Below are positions 29,106 to 39,480 of a DNA stretch of 64,000 nt, piece after piece. How positions within the stretch are numbered: position 1 is the first letter of the stretch; every line of letters begins with the position of its first letter. Source of the DNA: Yponomeuta sedellus (Eukaryota; Arthropoda; Insecta; Lepidoptera; Yponomeutidae); NCBI GenBank assembly GCA_934045075.1, contig OW203722.1:6543763-6607762 (forward strand), in the 5' to 3' direction. The notes under the pieces are model-generated. The model did not search any database. It had not been told where the DNA came from and worked only from the letters and a program-made list of their open reading frames with translations. The position numbers were made by a program, and so were the translations under genes.

Positions 29106-30480
29106 ACTAAATATATATATCAGCAACATATACTTAAATAATAATTTTTAGCGAAGTAGGTTACCAAAAATTGGTTCCCTTTAGTGACTAAAGTTTAGTC
29201 CAAAATACAAATTAAGTAGGTGCGTTTAGTGTGAAGGGTGACCCTCCATTTCCTGTGTCTGCTTCCGGGTAAAAGACGTAAAACAGTTGAGCAAGAGGAA
29301 AAAGGAAAATATGTCTTAATTTGTAAGAACCTTATCTTTGCATTAGGTTGTATAGTAGAAAATACTTTTTAAGAGGAAAGTCAAGTAGGTATTAAGCGGG
29401 TATTCACTCGCTTCTTTTGAACTTCTCAGTCTTATTCGCATTTTTCCCGCTTTTTAAGGTTCCATAGAAAACAAGGAACCGTTATAGTTCCGTTTCGTCG
29501 TTGCGTGTCTGCACGCCATCAAAACAGAAAACTATTTTTTAGGTGACCTCATCTCAAACCTTAGGTGACTTCATATCCACCTAAATTTGTCGATGTTTAT
29601 TTTGTCGCTTAACCCATAATACGGGAAATTGTTTCCCACTTCCATGTCTGAATGTTTTGACGGCCAACTACGGAACCCCATACTTCGGATGACTTTATTT
29701 TTAATTTATTTCAAATGCAATCGTGCCTGCTCGCTTCTTAACATGTGAACAGCGCGTGTATGTTGCAACGCCCACGCTCAATTATATTTTAACGCCCACT
29801 CTTTCAGTATCCACTCAACTGAAAACAATACGCCGTGAAGTATCTTTGACGCTCCACACGTCCCTCGCAAAGGCTCGAGTTGATGTCATGTTGGGTCCTC
29901 CATTAATCAGAGCTACTTCCGACCCGGCTGATTGGGGCGGCGCTGATGGGCCAATCACGATCTTGATACTTTGTTTACTCTTGAGAAGGGCATCCTTGAC
30001 CTGTCAGCTTGCCAGCATGATAGTACGCGTGTTGGAACTAAAAATATTACTTATTATCTTTTTTAAGGTTCTTTAAAAAAGAGGTTTTCAATTCGTCGAG
30101 ATTTTTTATTTTTTATGTATGTTTTCGATTACTCGAAAACAACTGGTCCGAATTGAAAAAAATATTTTTTTGTTTCAATAGATGGACTTCTCAGGTTATG
30201 TCACTGGAATCGATTTGGATGTTTCTATAGTTAATCCTGCATTTGCTTTCGGAAAATACAACTTGATGGAGTGGTAGTGATGATGAAGACAGCTTTCATT
30301 GTTGCAATACGTATTCTTTAACAATTACAGAAAGAACTGGCAAACCACTTTCTTAACACAGTTATTCATATAGTACATTTTCTGACTATATTTACACTAA
30401 AAAGAAAAAAAATATTTCAAATAAACAAACTGCCTTCACAACCGCACTAGATGTAAAATTAAATAATTATTATGTTTACA
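29106..30480. other. Low-repeat segment, unassigned
   Basis: No repeat family is seen over 1.4 kb. A 117-codon ORF (29723-30076) has no recognisable domain. GATTGG and CCAATC flank a GGGGCGG box at 29929-29955, a promoter-like arrangement, but no other promoter element or gene was found. Confidence 0.3.
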
Positions 30481-30496
30481 TACTACTCGTACTATT

Positions 30497-30870
30497 TATA
30501 AAACCTATTTAGAGGCTAAAAATTCCACCCATGCCGGGATTCGAACCCGCGATCTCTGGCTATCCGTGCCAGCGCTCTTTCCAACTGAGCTAATAGGCGA
30601 CTCACCGGCATCGGTAAAATTTCGAACCTCTTTACACTATTCTCTGTATTACGTACAGGCAGCGACATCTGGCTTAAGTAAAATTGCATCACTTACAGCC
30701 CCGACTACCTACTTTGCAGTTAGGTTTTTACATCGGAATGATATCACTGTACCCATATAATTATACTATTTTTATTTTTAATGCACTAACCCGTGCTAAG
30801 GACAATTTTGAAAAACCTATTTAGAGGCTAAAAATTCCACCCATGCCGGGATTCGAATCCGCGACCTCTT
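30497..30870 (-). mobile_element. SINE-B, one long unit plus a partial second
   Basis: Complete unit with pseudo-tRNA (T-arm at 30532-30555, AGCTCAGTTGG read on the minus strand at about 30584-30594) and leader to about 30770, then a second unit's tail and T-arm ending in GCGACCTC at 30868. Confidence 0.85.
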
Positions 30871-31412
30871 TGTTCACGATTGCATCATACGGGTGATACC
30901 ATGTCGCTTCGGCCGCCTAACAGTAGTAAGAAAATGGAGCTAACCGAGGGTCACCACAAGACGATAGCACTTAACTATCATACGCACTAAAACTCCATCT
31001 CTATTTACGCCTATAAATGTTAAAGGGAAAGTATTATTTACAACTGCGTTACTATCGATCCCGTTACTCGTAAAAAGGACTTTGTGAGTCATAAAAACTA
31101 TGATATACACCTAAGTTGCTGTGTAAGGAGCACTAAAATCAAGGACAGGCTGCGAAAAGGTTTGAAGTAGGCAATATTAATGCTCTACAGAGCAGGTGGT
31201 ATGCTTATTAAGTTTAGATTTCTTGAAAATATAGGCAGAAAAGAGGTGTCCCTCAACTTGCGCTAACCATGTTTTCGTTAACCATGCTCATTTACTTTTA
31301 TTGTTACTATACTACTAAAAAATAACTGGAAATGAAACCTAGAGCTATTTAAAAAATATTACAATGGCGGGAAAGGGCGATTAAGCGTCAAGAAGTAATA
31401 CTTTACACAAAA
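30871..31412. other. Unassigned sequence
   Basis: No element recognised. Confidence 0.35.
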
Positions 31413-31449
31413 TTGTACACTGCACATAAATATATTGTGCAGTGTACAA
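31413..31449. repeat. Perfect 14-bp hairpin
   Basis: TTGTACACTGCACA at 31413-31426 pairs with TGTGCAGTGTACAA at 31436-31449; loop of nine AT bases. Confidence 0.85.
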
Positions 31450-31559
31450 ATACCTTACAAAAACACATAGCTAAACAAACTCTCCTTCAAATCTTTTAAA
31501 AGTACTTTAATAAATCTTATTAATAAACTTTATCGACTCTACTGCGGTACTTACTTTGA

Positions 31560-31995
31560 AGCTGTCAATATAGGTACATTTGAAAGCCAAAACTTTTACC
31601 GCTTTCGAAACAAGTCACTCCCTTTTGAAGTAAGTTTCTTTACACCGCCGGGAAAACGAGGCACTCCTTTCCATACCCGAATCAACCTTTCAGCGCACCG
31701 TGTAAATACCCAAACAGCCCCCAACAAAAACTCCCAACAAACCTTCGCACGCCCTACAAGTTGTGAACGGATGCGGCAGCAACGTCCCGTGACCCCGGAC
31801 TTCCGACTGCTATCCGCCAAAACTGACGCTCATCACCACCATCCGCAAAGACCTGCCACACCCCGCAACTCACTCCTCCCACCACACAACTTAGGGGGGC
31901 TAGTAAAGTCACCGAGAGCTCCAAATACACTGGTTATAACAATAACTAGCCGAGGCGTACTGCGGAAACGATCCATCTGGTTCCGCAAATAGATT
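31560..31995. other. GC-richer, low-repeat segment
   Basis: A cytosine-rich plus strand with overlapping ORFs (31596-31820 minus, 31771-31992 plus). No domain, no clear splice signals, and no match to a repeat family in the window. Confidence 0.25.
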
Positions 31996-33401
31996 GACAG
32001 TTTAATTTGTGAGCAATAAATGGTTTTTTTTGCGTGCCCCGCATTTGGGCCGAAGAATGCATAGGAATTGGTTTATTAAATAAAATGAACGGTCGTTTCT
32101 TACGCCTTCGTCGTGGCCTCATACATAAATGGAGGTACTTATATGTTCTAACAAGGACGTGCTTCTGCTATATGAATTGCAGTATGTGCGAGGTACGTAC
32201 AGTAAGTCTCAACATGTAGCCCTTTTGTTCGATATTGACACTTATGCCGCGGAGATAAGAGTTAACGTGGAGAATTAGCTATGGAATCCAACGTACCTGC
32301 TTACACTTCCTTTAGCCTGCGCCAGTTGTTTCCTGAGTAGTGTATTAATGCTAATGATATTGAATGAGAAATGGTGTATATTATATCGATATTATACTAC
32401 AATTATGATCATTATATAATAATATCATCAATCGAGTAAAAGTATACCGAGTACATCTAAAGGTGGAAAATAATGGGACAATTATGATTGCTTATTCCAA
32501 CACTTTCAAATCAGCCGTTAGAAATTCCATCACGTACTGTTACAAAACAGGATTTTGTGTTGTTATTATTCTCAAGAAAACTATTTTCATTCTTCACTTT
32601 CGCTGCGCACTTTTATCATAAATCAACTTCTGGAGAATTTACTTAAGCGCGCCTTTTAAGCGTTGAGTCATTTTAAAGAACCTCTAATTTTTACGGAGTG
32701 AGCTCATAGACCTTTAAGTAGCCTTATTATTTCCAATTTTTGCTTATAATAAGTTAAGGAGTTGGTTAAGGAGTTATGAGGGAACATACAGTAGGACTTA
32801 CACAAATAGACAAACGTAACACCGTAACACATAAAGGCAGTACTACAAGCAATTTGTGTAGCTTTTACACCTCGCGCGCCCGAGAATAAAGAACGCGAAT
32901 AAAGCAACGAGGCCCTCTATATACTGCAATAATACGTACTGAGTCAAAAGTAAAGAAGTAATCGTAACTTAAAAGACGTATTTAATTTTATGTCCTATTT
33001 AATGTTTCGTGTGCAATTAAGTATAATGATAATGGCGTAGCGTCGAGCGTAGCACGTAGATCAGCCAATCACATAGTTTATAGGACGTGGCACGCAGCGC
33101 GTAGTACATTGCGCGTAGAGCGTAGCGCTTTAGTAGGCTAAACATCATGTAAAGCCTACTAGAGTGTAGATAAGTTTCCGAGCTATCAGGTTCGAGTTCT
33201 ATTTATAGAAAGTTCGAGGTTCTCAGAATTATTTCAATCACCGCTCACTACGGAAGTAAATCTAAAACATAAAGTCCCAACTTTTTCTGAGCCATTATTG
33301 CTCAATTTGACAAAAGCGTGAGGAATTGAGTAGGCATAACAAAGACTAGAAACAGACTGCCAAGCAACCAAGATAACTGCATTACATTAATAGTAATAAT
33401 T
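31996..33401. other. Unassigned, with a degenerate GCGTAG cluster
   Basis: At 33035-33130 the hexamer GCGTAG and variants (GCACGTAG, GCGCGTAG) recur about eight times in roughly 95 bp. The rest is AT-rich without recognised elements. Confidence 0.4.
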
Positions 33402-33540
33402 AATAAATAATATTAAAAACCTATTAAGCGGCTAAAAAATCCACCCATGCCGGGACTCGAACCCGCGACCTCTGGCTAACCGTGCCACTGTCCTTAGCAC
33501 GGGTTAGTGCATTAAAAATAATATAAAAATAAATAATATT
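33402..33540. mobile_element. Palindromic SINE-B fragment, TSD-flanked
   Basis: TSD AATAAATAATATT at 33402-33414 and 33528-33540. Inside, a minus-oriented tRNA 3' half (GCCGGGACTCGAACCCGCGA, TCTGGCTAACCGTGCCA) joins directly to a plus-oriented tail block (CTGTCCTTAGCACGGGTTAG). It sits in the AT-rich tail of SINE-D. Confidence 0.8.
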
Positions 33541-34060
33541 CATGGACATATTACACAGATCTCGTTAGCCCCATACTAAGTACAACTAAATGACTTTTGT
33601 TACAGGTCCTAACTCGATGATAGATTTCATCATCAGCCATTTGACACCCACTGCAGGACATAGGCCTCCCTCATGGTTTTCCAAGCTTCCCGGTCTTGTG
33701 CCGCCCGCATCCAGCGACTCCCCGCCACCGTAACCAGGTCATCAGACCATCTGGTGGAGGGCCTGCCTACGCTGCGTCGTCCGGACCGCGGTCGCTAGGT
33801 CAGAACTTTTTCGCCCCAACGGCCATCAGTTCTTCGAGCCATGTGACCCGCCCACTGCCACTTCACCTGAGCAATTCTTCGAGCTCTACAAAGCAATGCG
33901 ATGATAGATTTAATACAATAAATACATAGATAACATCCAAAACCCGAGACAAACTAGAAAAGTTCGTGTCCTAGTTTAACCCGGCCGGGGATCGAACCCG
34001 AGATCGACCTTCGGTTTTACAGTCAGCATGGCAAACCGCTGCGCCACCGAGGCCTTCATA
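33541..34060 (-). mobile_element. SINE-D interrupted by RTE-2
   Basis: Minus orientation. The 3' part (33541-33627) and the 5' part with the tRNA-like head (33912-34060) are separated by an RTE-2 insertion. Box B (CGGGTTCGATCCCCGGCC on the minus strand) and box A are readable at 33983-34055. Confidence 0.85.
33615..33911 (-). mobile_element. RTE-2 3' end, TSD-flanked, nested in SINE-D
   Basis: TSD CGATGATAGATTT at 33615-33627 and 33899-33911; the insertion is 271 bp. Minus-strand sequence has GAAGTGGCAGTGGGCGGGTC, then GTGGCGGGGAGTCGCTGGAT, GCTTGGAAAACCATGAGGG and the end CACTGCAGGACATAGG read on the plus strand, with a GAT-type tail. The coding end is the same family as at 8.64 kb. Confidence 0.9.
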
Positions 34061-34165
34061 ATAATTGTAAGGCCATGTCCTTACTATTGTATGGTATATT
34101 AAGTATTAGAAAAAAACTGTCAGTCACAAGCATAGAGGTAGACACAATAGACGCTCGAGTTTTGT

Positions 34166-34410
34166 AATACTATTTGCATATACTATTTTTATTTTTAATG
34201 CACTAACCCGTGCTAAGGAACAAATTTAAAAACCTATTTAGAGGCTAAAAATTTCACCCATGCCGGGATTCGAACCCGCAACCTCTGGCTATCCGTGCCA
34301 GAGTGCCTCTGGCACTGACTATCCGTGCCAGAGTGCCTCAGGTTGCGGGTTCGAATCCCGGCATGGGTGAAATTGTTAGCCTCTAAATAGGTTTTTAAAT
34401 ACTATTTGCA
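34166..34410. mobile_element. Palindromic SINE-B dimer inside a single 13-bp TSD
   Basis: TSD AATACTATTTGCA at 34166-34178 and 34398-34410. The left arm is minus-oriented (tail block at 34186, T-arm at 34262-34285); the right arm is plus-oriented (T-arm at 34345-34368, end GGTTTTTA). The turn-around contains two copies of CTATCCGTGCCAGAGTGCCT. No D arm remains in either half, so neither is a complete pseudo-tRNA. Confidence 0.9.
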
Positions 34411-34540
34411 CTTCCCTCTTTGACAAGCACGTCACGTACGGTGGATCTCTCGTACAGTTCATTCTTATTGTTTTTAGGGCTTAGTCTACTTTTTTCACAC
34501 ATTAGTTGGTCTATAAATGAAAGACTATGATGTGTTTATG
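34411..34540. other. Unassigned short stretch
   Basis: No element recognised. Confidence 0.3.
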
Positions 34541-34955
34541 AGGCGGTGGTAGCTCAGTGGGTAGAACCATGGACTGGCAAGCGAGAGCCCCAGGTTCAAT
34601 CCCGAGTGCGGGCATGTACCAATGACTTTGTTTAATTTCAAAGTTACGTGCATTTGCGAATTTGTAGTCGCAATACCACACGCTAACTGTGAAGGAAAAC
34701 ATCGTGAGAAAACCCGCGGCTTGGTTGGCTCCGCACGTATTGACTAGTCTTTCCTGTGGGCTAGGCCGACTAAGCTGTCAGGATGGTATAGGTTCTGGGC
34801 AAGCCTACACCATCTATAAAACCATGCCCCAGGCACAACAGCGTCGGAGTGGTCCCTTCACCCATCTAGTGTGAGTGAAGATACCACTGGACGCTGTATG
34901 AATCATCTCATTAAGTAGATGCAAAAAGGCCAATATTATTATTATTATGATGTGT
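34541..34955 (+). mobile_element. SINE-E2 (tRNA-headed, long variant) with ATT tail
   Basis: The head has GGTGGTAGCTCAGTGGGTAG (box A) and CCCAGGTTCAATCCCGAGTG (box B). The central block CTAACTGTGAAGGAAAACAT with CGTGAGAAAAC is shared with SINE-E. A specific 3' part, GTCCCTTCACCCATCTAGTG and CCACTGGACGCTGTATGAAT, ends in an ATT trinucleotide tail (34932-34950). Confidence 0.8.
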
Positions 34956-35089
34956 TTGTGTTGGTCAGGTCAGTATATTGTATGACGTCGTGTGATATCG
35001 TTTTTTCTCGAATGTTAATTTATAATCTGACTGACGTTTTGACATAAAACAAACTGTATGTGATGTGATTTTGAAGTTACTCTCTCATT

Positions 35090-35316
35090 GGCATAATTCG
35101 TATACTACTCTAAGGCTTTGACTTGAATTCTACGTAAAAAGTCTAGCAACAGCCAAAATCTGAATTCAGAACGCCATGCTAGATTGAATTTGAACGACAA
35201 AAGAAATGTGTAATGTCTACAAATGTCGCATAAAAATAAAATTAACAATAAATCTAAGTCTCCGAATATTTTGAGTGTACACTTTCAATTCGCATGGGTG
35301 GCAATTGTCTCTCAGG
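35090..35316. mobile_element. MITE-4, partial copy
   Basis: AACAGCCAAAATCTGAATTC, CGCCATGCTAGATTGAATTT and AATGTCGCATAAAAATAAAA match MITE-4; the left terminal repeat is missing. Confidence 0.7.
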
Positions 35317-36488
35317 TCTTTCTCTAAATAGTAGAAGGGCACGATAAACCGCTCTTCCCTGTATGCTAAATCCACCCCCTTCCGCCAATTACTCAATTCC
35401 ATGAAATGTGCTTTTAATTAATCAGGTCGCTGACTGACCCTGTGTCGGTTAATTGACGCGTCAGTGATAGGCCTATAACAAGCTCTCTTGCCCGGACCAT
35501 AAAATTCATGCAAGCAGAAGGTCAACTTAGTACAAGAATCTAACACATACGTAAACAATGTGCAGAACTGTAACTGCATGCTCTTCTTTAATATTTTTAA
35601 ATATTTTTATAAATAAAATATATATAAATCGACACTAATAAAGCTGTAACAGAGTTAAGTTTACATAAACATTGTAATTATTAAGTCTGCTTAGTTAAAG
35701 AGGTGATTCTCAGACAAACGGATATGAAGAAAAAAAAATGTGATTCACAAACGGCACGCTAGACCTTAATGAATCTTACATGAATGATTAATTGATTCAC
35801 AAACCACACTAGATTTGTGCCCTTTTAAAATAACGGATAAGACTCATTACAATTTAACATATCGTTTTACATTAAAACTAATTGTGCAACGGAATCACCT
35901 GAGCCTCCTTTAGATGATAAACATAAAAAAATGTTTAAGAGCCCAAATGCAGCTCTACCTTGGAAGAGACGAAGGAGGGACACATCTCTTTTTAAATTGC
36001 ATTTATAACAAACCTCTTAAAAAACCGTTTCAAGAAATAAACGAAAAACAGCAATAACACATAAATCACTCAGCATTGTTTCATAACGAGCCGTTTAGAC
36101 GTCATTGTCGTGCGTAATCCAATAAAATGTGGGTCAAATTGTATAAAGTGTTGCTTGTTACTGTTTCAGGGTTCCTTTTATTTAAGTCTGACAGAAAAAA
36201 ATACATGCCATTTTCCCTGATTTCTTCATATGAAACATATGACGGTTACAGTCCTTATGACAAGGGAAGGGTACTTTGTAGGAATTAAACTTTAGTTAGT
36301 TCACAGTCTGTAAGAACAGCCTATGTTGTTTTAAGTTATTATCGGGCTACTCATCCTCACCATAAAACTTTGTTATGAGCCTTAAAAGTGCTGAGAAAGG
36401 TTGTAAAAAAACTGTATAATATTCTAAATCTGACAAACAATACCCATTGTTAAAAAATACTAACACTAGACTGGAAAGCTACTCATCG
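35317..36488. other. Unassigned AT-rich sequence
   Basis: At 35333-35374 a GAAGGGCACGATAAACCGCT block has a near match at 44220 (GGAAGAGCACGATCACCAGC); otherwise nothing is recognised. Confidence 0.35.
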
Positions 36489-36841
36489 TTATCAACCCTT
36501 GTATGTCCCCACTGCTGGGGCACGGGTCTCTTCCTGCATCGCAGGAATGTTAGGCCATACTCCGCCACGAGGACCAAGTTCGGGTTCGTGGAGGATTATA
36601 AGACAGTGGCGGGCCTTACTGTCAGAAGTTATCAAGCCGCCCATAAGGCCTCTGACATGGCTTCACGACTGCCGTTACATGACAGCCGGCAGCAATTTGT
36701 GCCTTGTGAAGCACGAAAGCGCTCGGGAAAATGCCACTAGCGGTAGTCACGGGACGGTCACCCACCCTGCACCTACCGCGCCTGTTGTTGCTTAACTCAA
36801 ATGATTGATTCCAATCACTCGGTTCACCAAAGCCACGGCCG
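36489..36841 (-). mobile_element. SINE-A, near full length
   Basis: Minus strand, from ACAAGGGTTGATAACGA to the 5' GCGGCCGTGGCTTTGGTGAA. The 5S-like head AGTTAAGCAACAACAGGCGC with GGTGCAGGGTGGGTGACCG is well kept; this and the 21.2-kb copy best show the 5S origin. Confidence 0.9.
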
Positions 36842-37190
36842 CTTCTCATATTGGGGCTAAGCTATTGGACACTAAAACAACCTTCTTTTTCTATGAAATT
36901 TTACTGGAAAATCAGTAACAGTTCTTAGGCTACTTAAATGTAAAATTGTTAGCATGTAATGGACAGCGAACGGAGGGTAAGTATGAGCCAGCGCTTCGCT
37001 TGTTTACATTCCCAATGTTTTGAATACATAGTGGATTTAAATTTCAATAAGGTTCCTTAGTATGAAATGTTCAGTACCAGATACATTTCTGCACACAATT
37101 CTCCTAAACAAATCTCCGTTGCTTTTAAAGGTTTAGACAAAAAATATTCGTGTTGATGCAACACAGTATACTTTAATTTTAACGAATACG
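36842..37190. other. Unassigned sequence
   Basis: No element recognised. Confidence 0.35.
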
Positions 37191-37193
37191 TAC

Positions 37194-37735
37194 GGTGCGA
37201 GCGTTGGTATAGAACGCCGGCTTCTCAATCCGGAGGTCGTGGTTTCGAATCCTGGCAGGTACCAGTGATTTTGTTTTCATAGTTGTGTACATTTGTGAAA
37301 TTATAGTAGCCATATTACCACTCGCTAACGGTAAAGAAAATTATTGTGAGGAAACTTGAGTGTCTAAAGTGTTCAAAAACCTCCATCTTCGAAATGGCCT
37401 TTCCCCGGTATCCACTGGGGATTGGCAATTTATCCACCGCGGGTATCCACCCGCGGTAATTTCGACGACCTCTGTGGCGTAGAGGTAGCGCGTCTGCCTA
37501 CCATGCAAGAGGTCCCGGGTTCGAATCCCGGCTGGTGACAAAAAAAAAGAAAGCCCAGGTCTTGGATGTTTACATGTTTGTGATGTCGTTGTTTCTGGTT
37601 CCCACGACACAGGGTATGCTAGTGTGGGGCCAAGAGCAGTGTACGTGCTTGTATGTAAATGTTATGTTATGTTAATTAAGCAAGTAATATCTTTTTGAGA
37701 GAAGGCCGATGCCCTGCAGTGAGACGTATAAAAGC
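37194..37735 (+). mobile_element. SINE-E interrupted by SINE-C
   Basis: Head GGTATAGAACGCCGGCTTCT with GGTCGTGGTTTCGAATCCTG (box B), then TTTGTTTTCATAGTTGTGTA and GAGGAAACTTGAGTGTCTAA. After the SINE-C insertion, GAGAGAAGGCCGATGCCCTG with CAGTGAGACGTATAAAAGCT completes the 3' end. A local duplication of the CACCGCGGGTATCCACCCGC block precedes the insertion. Confidence 0.8.
37464..37676 (+). mobile_element. SINE-C, nested in SINE-E
   Basis: Full-length copy with box A GTGGCGTAGAGGTAGCGC and box B CCGGGTTCGAATCCCGGC, ending in ATGTTATGTTATGTT. TAATT on both sides (37457, 37674) is a possible short TSD. Confidence 0.85.
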
Positions 37736-37802
37736 TACAGAACAAAAAAATAAATACGTCGCTCTAATGACTACAATTAATATAATAGAATATAATATGT
37801 AA

Positions 37803-37982
37803 GTAGTACGGAGAATGTTGTAAAGAGGTTCGAAATTTCGCTGACGCCGGTACTTGCCCATTAGCTCAGTTGGGAGAGCGCTGGCACGGTTAGCCAGAGG
37901 TCACGGGTTCGAGTCCCGGCATGAGTGGAACTTTTAGCCTCTAAATAGGTTTTTAAAAATTGTCCTTAGCACGGGTTAGTGC
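37803..37982 (+). mobile_element. SINE-B with tail block
   Basis: Pseudo-tRNA GCCCATTAGCTCAGTTGGGA to GGCATGAGTGGAACTTTTAG, then GGTTTTTAAAAATTGTCCTT and the GCACGGGTTAGTGC hairpin block. The 5' end is at TACGGAGAATG. Confidence 0.85.
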
Positions 37983-38024
37983 AACAAATTTATCTTATAA
38001 GACCCAACGGAGTTTATGGAAAAT

Positions 38025-38274
38025 AAAACTACGCAAGCTTCGCAAGGCACGGTAAGCCGTTGGTGCCGGCTGTCATGTAATGGCAGTCGTTAAGCCATGT
38101 CAGAGGCCTTAGGGCGGCTTGAAATCTTCTGACAGTAAGACCAGCCACTAGTCGTGCAAGCCTCCACCAATCCGGACTTGGCCCCCGTGGTGGAGTATGG
38201 CCTATACCTTCCTCAGGGAAGAGACCCGTGCCCCTCGGTGGGGACGTAAAGGGTTGATGATGAAAACTACGCAA
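38025..38274 (+). mobile_element. SINE-A 3' two thirds, TSD-flanked
   Basis: TSD AAAACTACGCAA at 38025-38036 and 38263-38274. The insert starts GCTTCGCAAGGCACGGTAAG, so the head is missing. Confidence 0.9.
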
Positions 38275-38334
38275 TAATAAGAATGCAAAACAACATGATT
38301 CTACGGAAACAAATAAACACGCAGTAACGCTTAC

Positions 38335-38461
38335 CTTTGGGTGGCGTCTTCCCCCCAAAACTAAATCCATAAACGATCAAGGCAAAGTTCCCTAAAAGAA
38401 ATTGGGGCAAGGCAATGCAATTAAAGTAGGCGAGGGCGATCAGTCGAACGACCGACGCCAT
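38335..38461 (-). CDS. Candidate first coding exon of an unknown gene
   Basis: The minus-strand frame from the ATG at 38461 encodes about 42 residues. It starts MASVVRLIALAYFNCIALPQ and continues with a hydrophobic run ending before FSFGGKTPPKG, which reads like a signal peptide or first membrane segment. The exon ends at a consensus donor (CCCAAAG|GTAAGCG, intron start at 38334), leaving phase 1. Sequence upstream on the minus strand (38462-38535) is GC-richer and repeat-free, as expected of a 5' UTR. Downstream, the putative intron would contain the SINE-A at 38.0-38.27 kb. I could not find a matching second exon in the window and do not recognise the protein. A chance ORF is a real alternative. 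Confidence 0.35.
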
Positions 38462-38693
38462 TACCGTTTCGGACTGTGGACGTCTGTCGGATCGCCGAGA
38501 TCAAGTTTTGATGACGACATCAGCCGCTTCCTACTTAATAAAGTTTCTGCTTAAAATTTACGACTTATTTATTAGTTTGCCGAACTCCGGGTGCATCGAA
38601 ACTACTGAAAGGAAAAGAGTTCTAAACGAGTCTCAAAAATTAAAGGTGAGTGTACGTCAGGAGTAATTAAAGGGCCCCGTGCAGCTCCAACCA

Positions 38694-38876
38694 CCAATGG
38701 AAAAAATCGTATGTTTTTTACAGATGGTTTTTGCAAAAAGTGTCAGACCAATCTCTCAATTATGTTTTGCAAAAAGTGTCAGACCAATCTCTGAATTATT
38801 TTTTGCAAAAACTGTCAGACCAATCTCTCAATTATTTATTGCAAAAACTGTCAGACCAATCTGTCAATTAAGTTAA
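38694..38876 (+). repeat. 39-bp tandem repeat, about four units
   Basis: Unit TTTTTGCAAAAAGTGTCAGA CCAATCTCTCAATTATG is repeated from about 38722 to 38872 with a few substitutions. Because 39 is a multiple of three, a 65-codon ORF across it reads as a 13-residue repeat (FAKSVRPISQL...), probably a by-product. Related single units occur at 9850 and, inverted, at 39366-39405. Confidence 0.85.
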
Positions 38877-38879
38877 TTA

Positions 38880-39224
38880 AACGTAACTGACAACCTGGGA
38901 CATATGCTGAGTCTAGAACCTTTTCTGGTACCATGACACACAGCTCCTCCACCAGCTAAGCTCACTTTGTCTGTATGCATTTATTTTATTAAATTACTGT
39001 AATTATTGGTATTTCTTACCTGAAGTGTGTTCTTTTACTGGCCATGTTATTATTTTTAAGTTTTTATGTATGTTGTGGTATTTGAATAAATGTTTTTCTA
39101 TTCTATTCTAATTTTAGGCGCCTCTGCCGACATTCTAAAATGGAACTAGATAGCATTTATGTAAAAAACGGCCCTTATTTGGGTTAATGCTACATATATG
39201 TCCTGAGTTTTTAGGCCATGTGTC
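38880..39224. other. Unassigned AT-rich sequence
   Basis: No element recognised. Confidence 0.35.
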
Positions 39225-39330
39225 CTAAAAATCTCTATTAACATTCACACAATACAATCTCTTGTCCTGGTCCCAAACTAGGATACTCTGTGCTAAGATA
39301 CCGTGCAAAGACGTGCACGACCTCGGGTCT
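39225..39330 (-). mobile_element. SINE-F fragment
   Basis: Minus strand: AGTATCCTAGTTTGGGACCA and GACAAGAGATTGTATTGTGT correspond to the SINE-F 3' half. Confidence 0.6.
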
Positions 39331-39365
39331 GGTAATCGGTAGGACAACGAGGCATTCGAGGCGAG

Positions 39366-39405
39366 CCTAACATTATTGAGAGATTGATTTGACACTTTTT
39401 GCAAA
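39366..39405 (-). repeat. Inverted single unit of the 39-bp repeat
   Basis: Read on the minus strand: CCTTTTGCAAAAAGTGTCAA followed by ATCAATCTCTCAATAA. Confidence 0.75.
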
Positions 39406-39446
39406 AGGGATATGTAAAAATTGGAACCCTCAAAAATAGTCATAGC

Positions 39447-39476
39447 AAATAGCTAAAGTGATCCCTTTAGCTATTT
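39447..39476. repeat. Short hairpin
   Basis: AAATAGCTAAAG at 39447-39458 pairs with CTTTAGCTATTT at 39465-39476, with weaker pairing extending outward (TCATAGC/GGTATGA). Confidence 0.75.
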
Positions 39477-39480
39477 GGTA

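Noticed and set aside
29723..30076. 117-codon ORF as a gene
   Set aside because: Same lack of support; ends in an AT-rich low-complexity tail.
36489..36841. TSD for this SINE-A (CTACTCATC / CTTCTCATA)
   Set aside because: Only five consecutive bases (CTCAT) agree, too short to claim.
38679..38876. 65-residue repeat protein
   Set aside because: It is the 39-bp tandem repeat read in frame; the repeat units also occur inverted and outside any frame.
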